Origin: Pseudomonas wayambapalatensis
GTDB lineage: Bacteria; Pseudomonadota; Gammaproteobacteria; Pseudomonadales; Pseudomonadaceae
DNA length: 64,000 bases
Direction of reading: 5' to 3'
NCBI GenBank assembly: GCA_014268975.2
Contig: CP077096.1
Location: forward strand, 4,687,501 to 4,751,500
Both the position numbers and the translations under genes were made by a program. Within the stretch, counting starts at the first letter, position 1, and each line of letters starts with the position of its first letter. The notes under the pieces were generated by a model, which saw only the letters and a list, made by a program, of their open reading frames with translations, did not search any database and was not told the DNA's origin. Shown here in pieces: positions 62,100-64,000 of the stretch.

Positions 62100-62924
62100 A
62101 TGCATTATCGGCCCATGACCGCCACTCTCCTTCCAGACGGCCCCGCCCAGACACCGCTCACTGCGGAAGTCGTCATGCGCTACCACTTGTGCTGGAAGCA
62201 TCGCGACCTGGATGGGGTCATGGCGCTGTATCACCCAGAGATCCAGTACCACGACTTTTTCCAGAACCGCGTGCTCGGCTTCGACGAGCTGCGCGAATAC
62301 GTGCGCGTCTCGTTGCCGCACGAAGCCGGGGAAGACATCGTTCACAGCGACCGCATCCGGGTCGACGGTTGCACAGCCTTCATCCAGTACCAGGTGACGG
62401 TCCAGGGCGGTGAAGGCCTGGTGGCCTTCCAGTCCAGCGAGGCGATCACGGTCAAGGACAACCTGATCTGGCGGGTCAACGAATACGGCACGCTGATCCG
62501 CCGCGACGGCAAGGGCGCCAGCGCCTCCGGGCCGCGTCCCGCGACCAGCCGCCTGGGCCTGTCGCCACGGCAACTGAGCACCATGGCCCAGGACCTGGAA
62601 CATTACTTCCAGGCCCAGCGCCCCTACCTGGACCCTGAGCTGGACCTGCAACAGGTCGCACAGGAGAGCGGCTACAGCCGCAACCAGATCTCCTACCTGC
62701 TCAACCAGGTGCTCGGCCAGAGCTTCTACCGCTACGTCAACCAGGCCCGCCTGCAGCACCTGCTCGCCGGGCTCGATGACGCGGGCTGCAGGGCGCCGAT
62801 CGACGAACTGGCCTTTGCCGCCGGCTTCAATTCGCTGTCGGCCTTCTACAAGTGCTTTCGCGAACACACCGGGCTCTCGCCCAAGGCCTACGTGAAGCAG
62901 ATTTCTCTGCGTGCACGCACGTAA
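62100..62924 (+). CDS. NTF2/SnoaL-AraC fusion transcription regulator
   Basis: A 274-residue regulator. Residues about 20-135 form an NTF2/SnoaL-like ligand-binding domain (RYHLCWKHRDLDGVMALYHP, EDIVHSDRIRVDG, DNLIWRVNEYG) in place of the usual AraC cupin. Residues about 170-270 hold the two AraC helix-turn-helices (QQVAQESGYSRNQISYLLNQ and DELAFAAGFNSLSAFYKCFR). The ATG at 62100 has GGAG seven bases before; 62115 is the alternative. It lies 67 bases ahead of an FAD oxidoreductase gene on the same strand, a probable target or partner. Confidence 0.85.
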   Translation: MHYRPMTATLLPDGPAQTPLTAEVVMRYHLCWKHRDLDGVMALYHPEIQYHDFFQNRVLGFDELREYVRVSLPHEAGEDIVHSDRIRVDGCTAFIQYQVTVQGGEGLVAFQSSEAITVKDNLIWRVNEYGTLIRRDGKGASASGPRPATSRLGLSPRQLSTMAQDLEHYFQAQRPYLDPELDLQQVAQESGYSRNQISYLLNQVLGQSFYRYVNQARLQHLLAGLDDAGCRAPIDELAFAAGFNSLSAFYKCFREHTGLSPKAYVKQISLRART

Positions 62925-62991
62925 GACAGCGAAGCGCCCGCCCTACTAGCATCGCTCCCAGAACCTTGAACGGAAGTGGGAGCAGTACCTG

Positions 62992-64000
62992 ATGCAAGCC
63001 TGGCGCACGATCAGCCTCTGGATGGACCAGCTCGACGAGCCGCTCGACGCCCGCCCGTCGCTGCAGCAGGACCTGGATGTCGACGTGTGCATCATCGGTG
63101 CCGGCTACACCGGCCTGTGGACGGCCTACTACCTCAAGCGCCAGGCCCCGCACCTGCGCATCGCCATCCTCGAGGCCAACACCGCAGGCTTCGGTGCCTC
63201 CGGGCGCAATGGCGGCTGGCTAATGGGCAACCTGCTGGGCGAAGACCGCCTGCTGGCCGCCCTTTCCCCACAGCAGCGCCGCGCCAGCGTCGACCTGCTG
63301 CACGCCATCCCCGACGAAGTGCACGGCGTGCTGCAGCGCGAAGGCATCGACTGCGACTACCGCAAGGGTGGCGTCATCTACTGCGCCGCCCGCTACCCCG
63401 AGCAGGAGCGCAGCCTGCGCGCCTACCTCGACGACCTGTACCGCCAGGGCATGAACGAGGACGACTATCGCTGGCTCAAGCCCGAGCAACTGGCCGGCCA
63501 ACTGCGGGTCAGCAATGCCTACGGCGCGATCTTCAGCCCCCACGTCGCAACCATCCAGCCTGCCAAGCTGGTGCGCGGCCTGGCACGGGTGGTCGAGGGC
63601 ATGGGCGTACCCATCTACGAAAACACCCCGGCCAGCGACTGGCAGACCGGTGAGGTGCGCACTGCCCAGGCCAAGGTCCGTTGCCAATGGGTCGTGCCGG
63701 CGGTCGAAGGCTACGCCGCCAGCCTGCCGCCGCTGGATCGCCATCAACTGCCCGTGCAGAGCCTGCTGGTGGCGACCGAGCCGCTGCCGGAATCGGCCTG
63801 GGAGCAGATCGGCCTGAGCCAGGGCCAGGCCTTCAGCGAAGGCAGCCGCCAGGTCACCTATGGTCAGCGCACCACCGACAACCGCCTGGTGTTCGGCGCC
63901 CGCGGCGGGTATCGCTTCGGTGGCCGTCTGCGCGAGGACTTCAGCCTCAGCGACGCCGAGATCGAGCTGCGCCGCTATCTGTTCGGCGAACTGTTCCCAC
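62992..64000 (+). CDS. FAD-dependent amine oxidoreductase, 3' end outside window
   Basis: The first 336 codons are present without a stop, so the gene runs past the window. The product starts MQAWRTISLWMDQLDEPLD, then the FAD-binding Rossmann motif VCIIGAGYTGLWTAYYL (about 35-51) and ILEANTAGFGASGRNGGW, which fit the PuuB/OrdL-type branch of DAO-fold oxidases (gamma-glutamylputrescine or related amines). The substrate is unproven. GGGAG lies nine bases before the ATG. It follows the NTF2-AraC regulator closely and may be controlled by it. Confidence 0.88.
   Translation, partial: MQAWRTISLWMDQLDEPLDARPSLQQDLDVDVCIIGAGYTGLWTAYYLKRQAPHLRIAILEANTAGFGASGRNGGWLMGNLLGEDRLLAALSPQQRRASVDLLHAIPDEVHGVLQREGIDCDYRKGGVIYCAARYPEQERSLRAYLDDLYRQGMNEDDYRWLKPEQLAGQLRVSNAYGAIFSPHVATIQPAKLVRGLARVVEGMGVPIYENTPASDWQTGEVRTAQAKVRCQWVVPAVEGYAASLPPLDRHQLPVQSLLVATEPLPESAWEQIGLSQGQAFSEGSRQVTYGQRTTDNRLVFGARGGYRFGGRLREDFSLSDAEIELRRYLFGELFP

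Overview
The window reads as a chromosomal segment of a fluorescent Pseudomonas, most likely of the P. putida group. The base composition is visibly high in G+C. Core gene order (murA-ibaG-mla-kds-lpt-rpoN-hpf-ptsN-rapZ-ptsO; fagA-fumC-orfX-sodA; pmbA/darP/tldD; yhdP-rng-maf-mreDCB; gatCAB; roxSR; dpp) matches what I know of Pseudomonas chromosomes. The intergenic palindromes resemble P. putida REP elements. I see no tRNA, rRNA, CRISPR array, insertion sequence or prophage. Assignments rest on recognised motifs and synteny; no database search was run.

Layout. 0-5 kb: yejK, a GIY-YIG protein, a secreted halovibrin-like protein, an NTF2-fold protein, and a GntR regulator followed by an MFS exporter. 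5-13 kb (minus): hisC, hisD and short-form hisG, murA, ibaG, and the mlaFEDCB phospholipid-transport operon. 13-20 kb (plus): kdsD-kdsC-lptC-lptA-lptB (Kdo synthesis and LPS export), then rpoN-hpf-ptsN-rapZ-ptsO (sigma-54 and nitrogen PTS). 20-24 kb (minus): an iron-sparing operon fagA-fumC-orfX-sodA-ZIP transporter behind a strong Fur box. 24-37 kb: pmbA and tldD around darP, a C-N hydrolase, yhdP, rng, maf and mreDCB. 37-41 kb: gatCAB and an RlpA-like lipoprotein. 41-45 kb: a cation/Ca2+ antiporter, a carboxymuconolactone decarboxylase-like protein, aroP and an AEC transporter. 45-47 kb: a LexA-box-controlled, zinc-phospholipase-like gene with a 62-residue partner. 47-50 kb: the redox two-component system roxSR and a SIMPL protein. 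50-61 kb: a dipeptide uptake operon with three binding proteins, an OprD-type porin and dppBCDF. 61-64 kb: a membrane protein with a 24-residue microprotein behind it, an NTF2-AraC fusion regulator, and the 5' part of an FAD amine oxidase-like gene.

Most of the window is conserved housekeeping. The points I consider most worth checking are: (1) a perfect LexA operator over the promoter of a signal-less zinc-phospholipase-like gene plus small ORF, a candidate uncharacterised SOS effector; (2) two genes, mreC and the antiporter, whose only well-placed start codon is ATT; (3) a Fur-box operon that ends in a BbZIP-like transporter, suggesting Mn supply for SodA; (4) a GC-rich hairpin after each of the four envelope-component genes of the dpp operon; (5) a 24-codon membrane microprotein with its own strong ribosome binding site.
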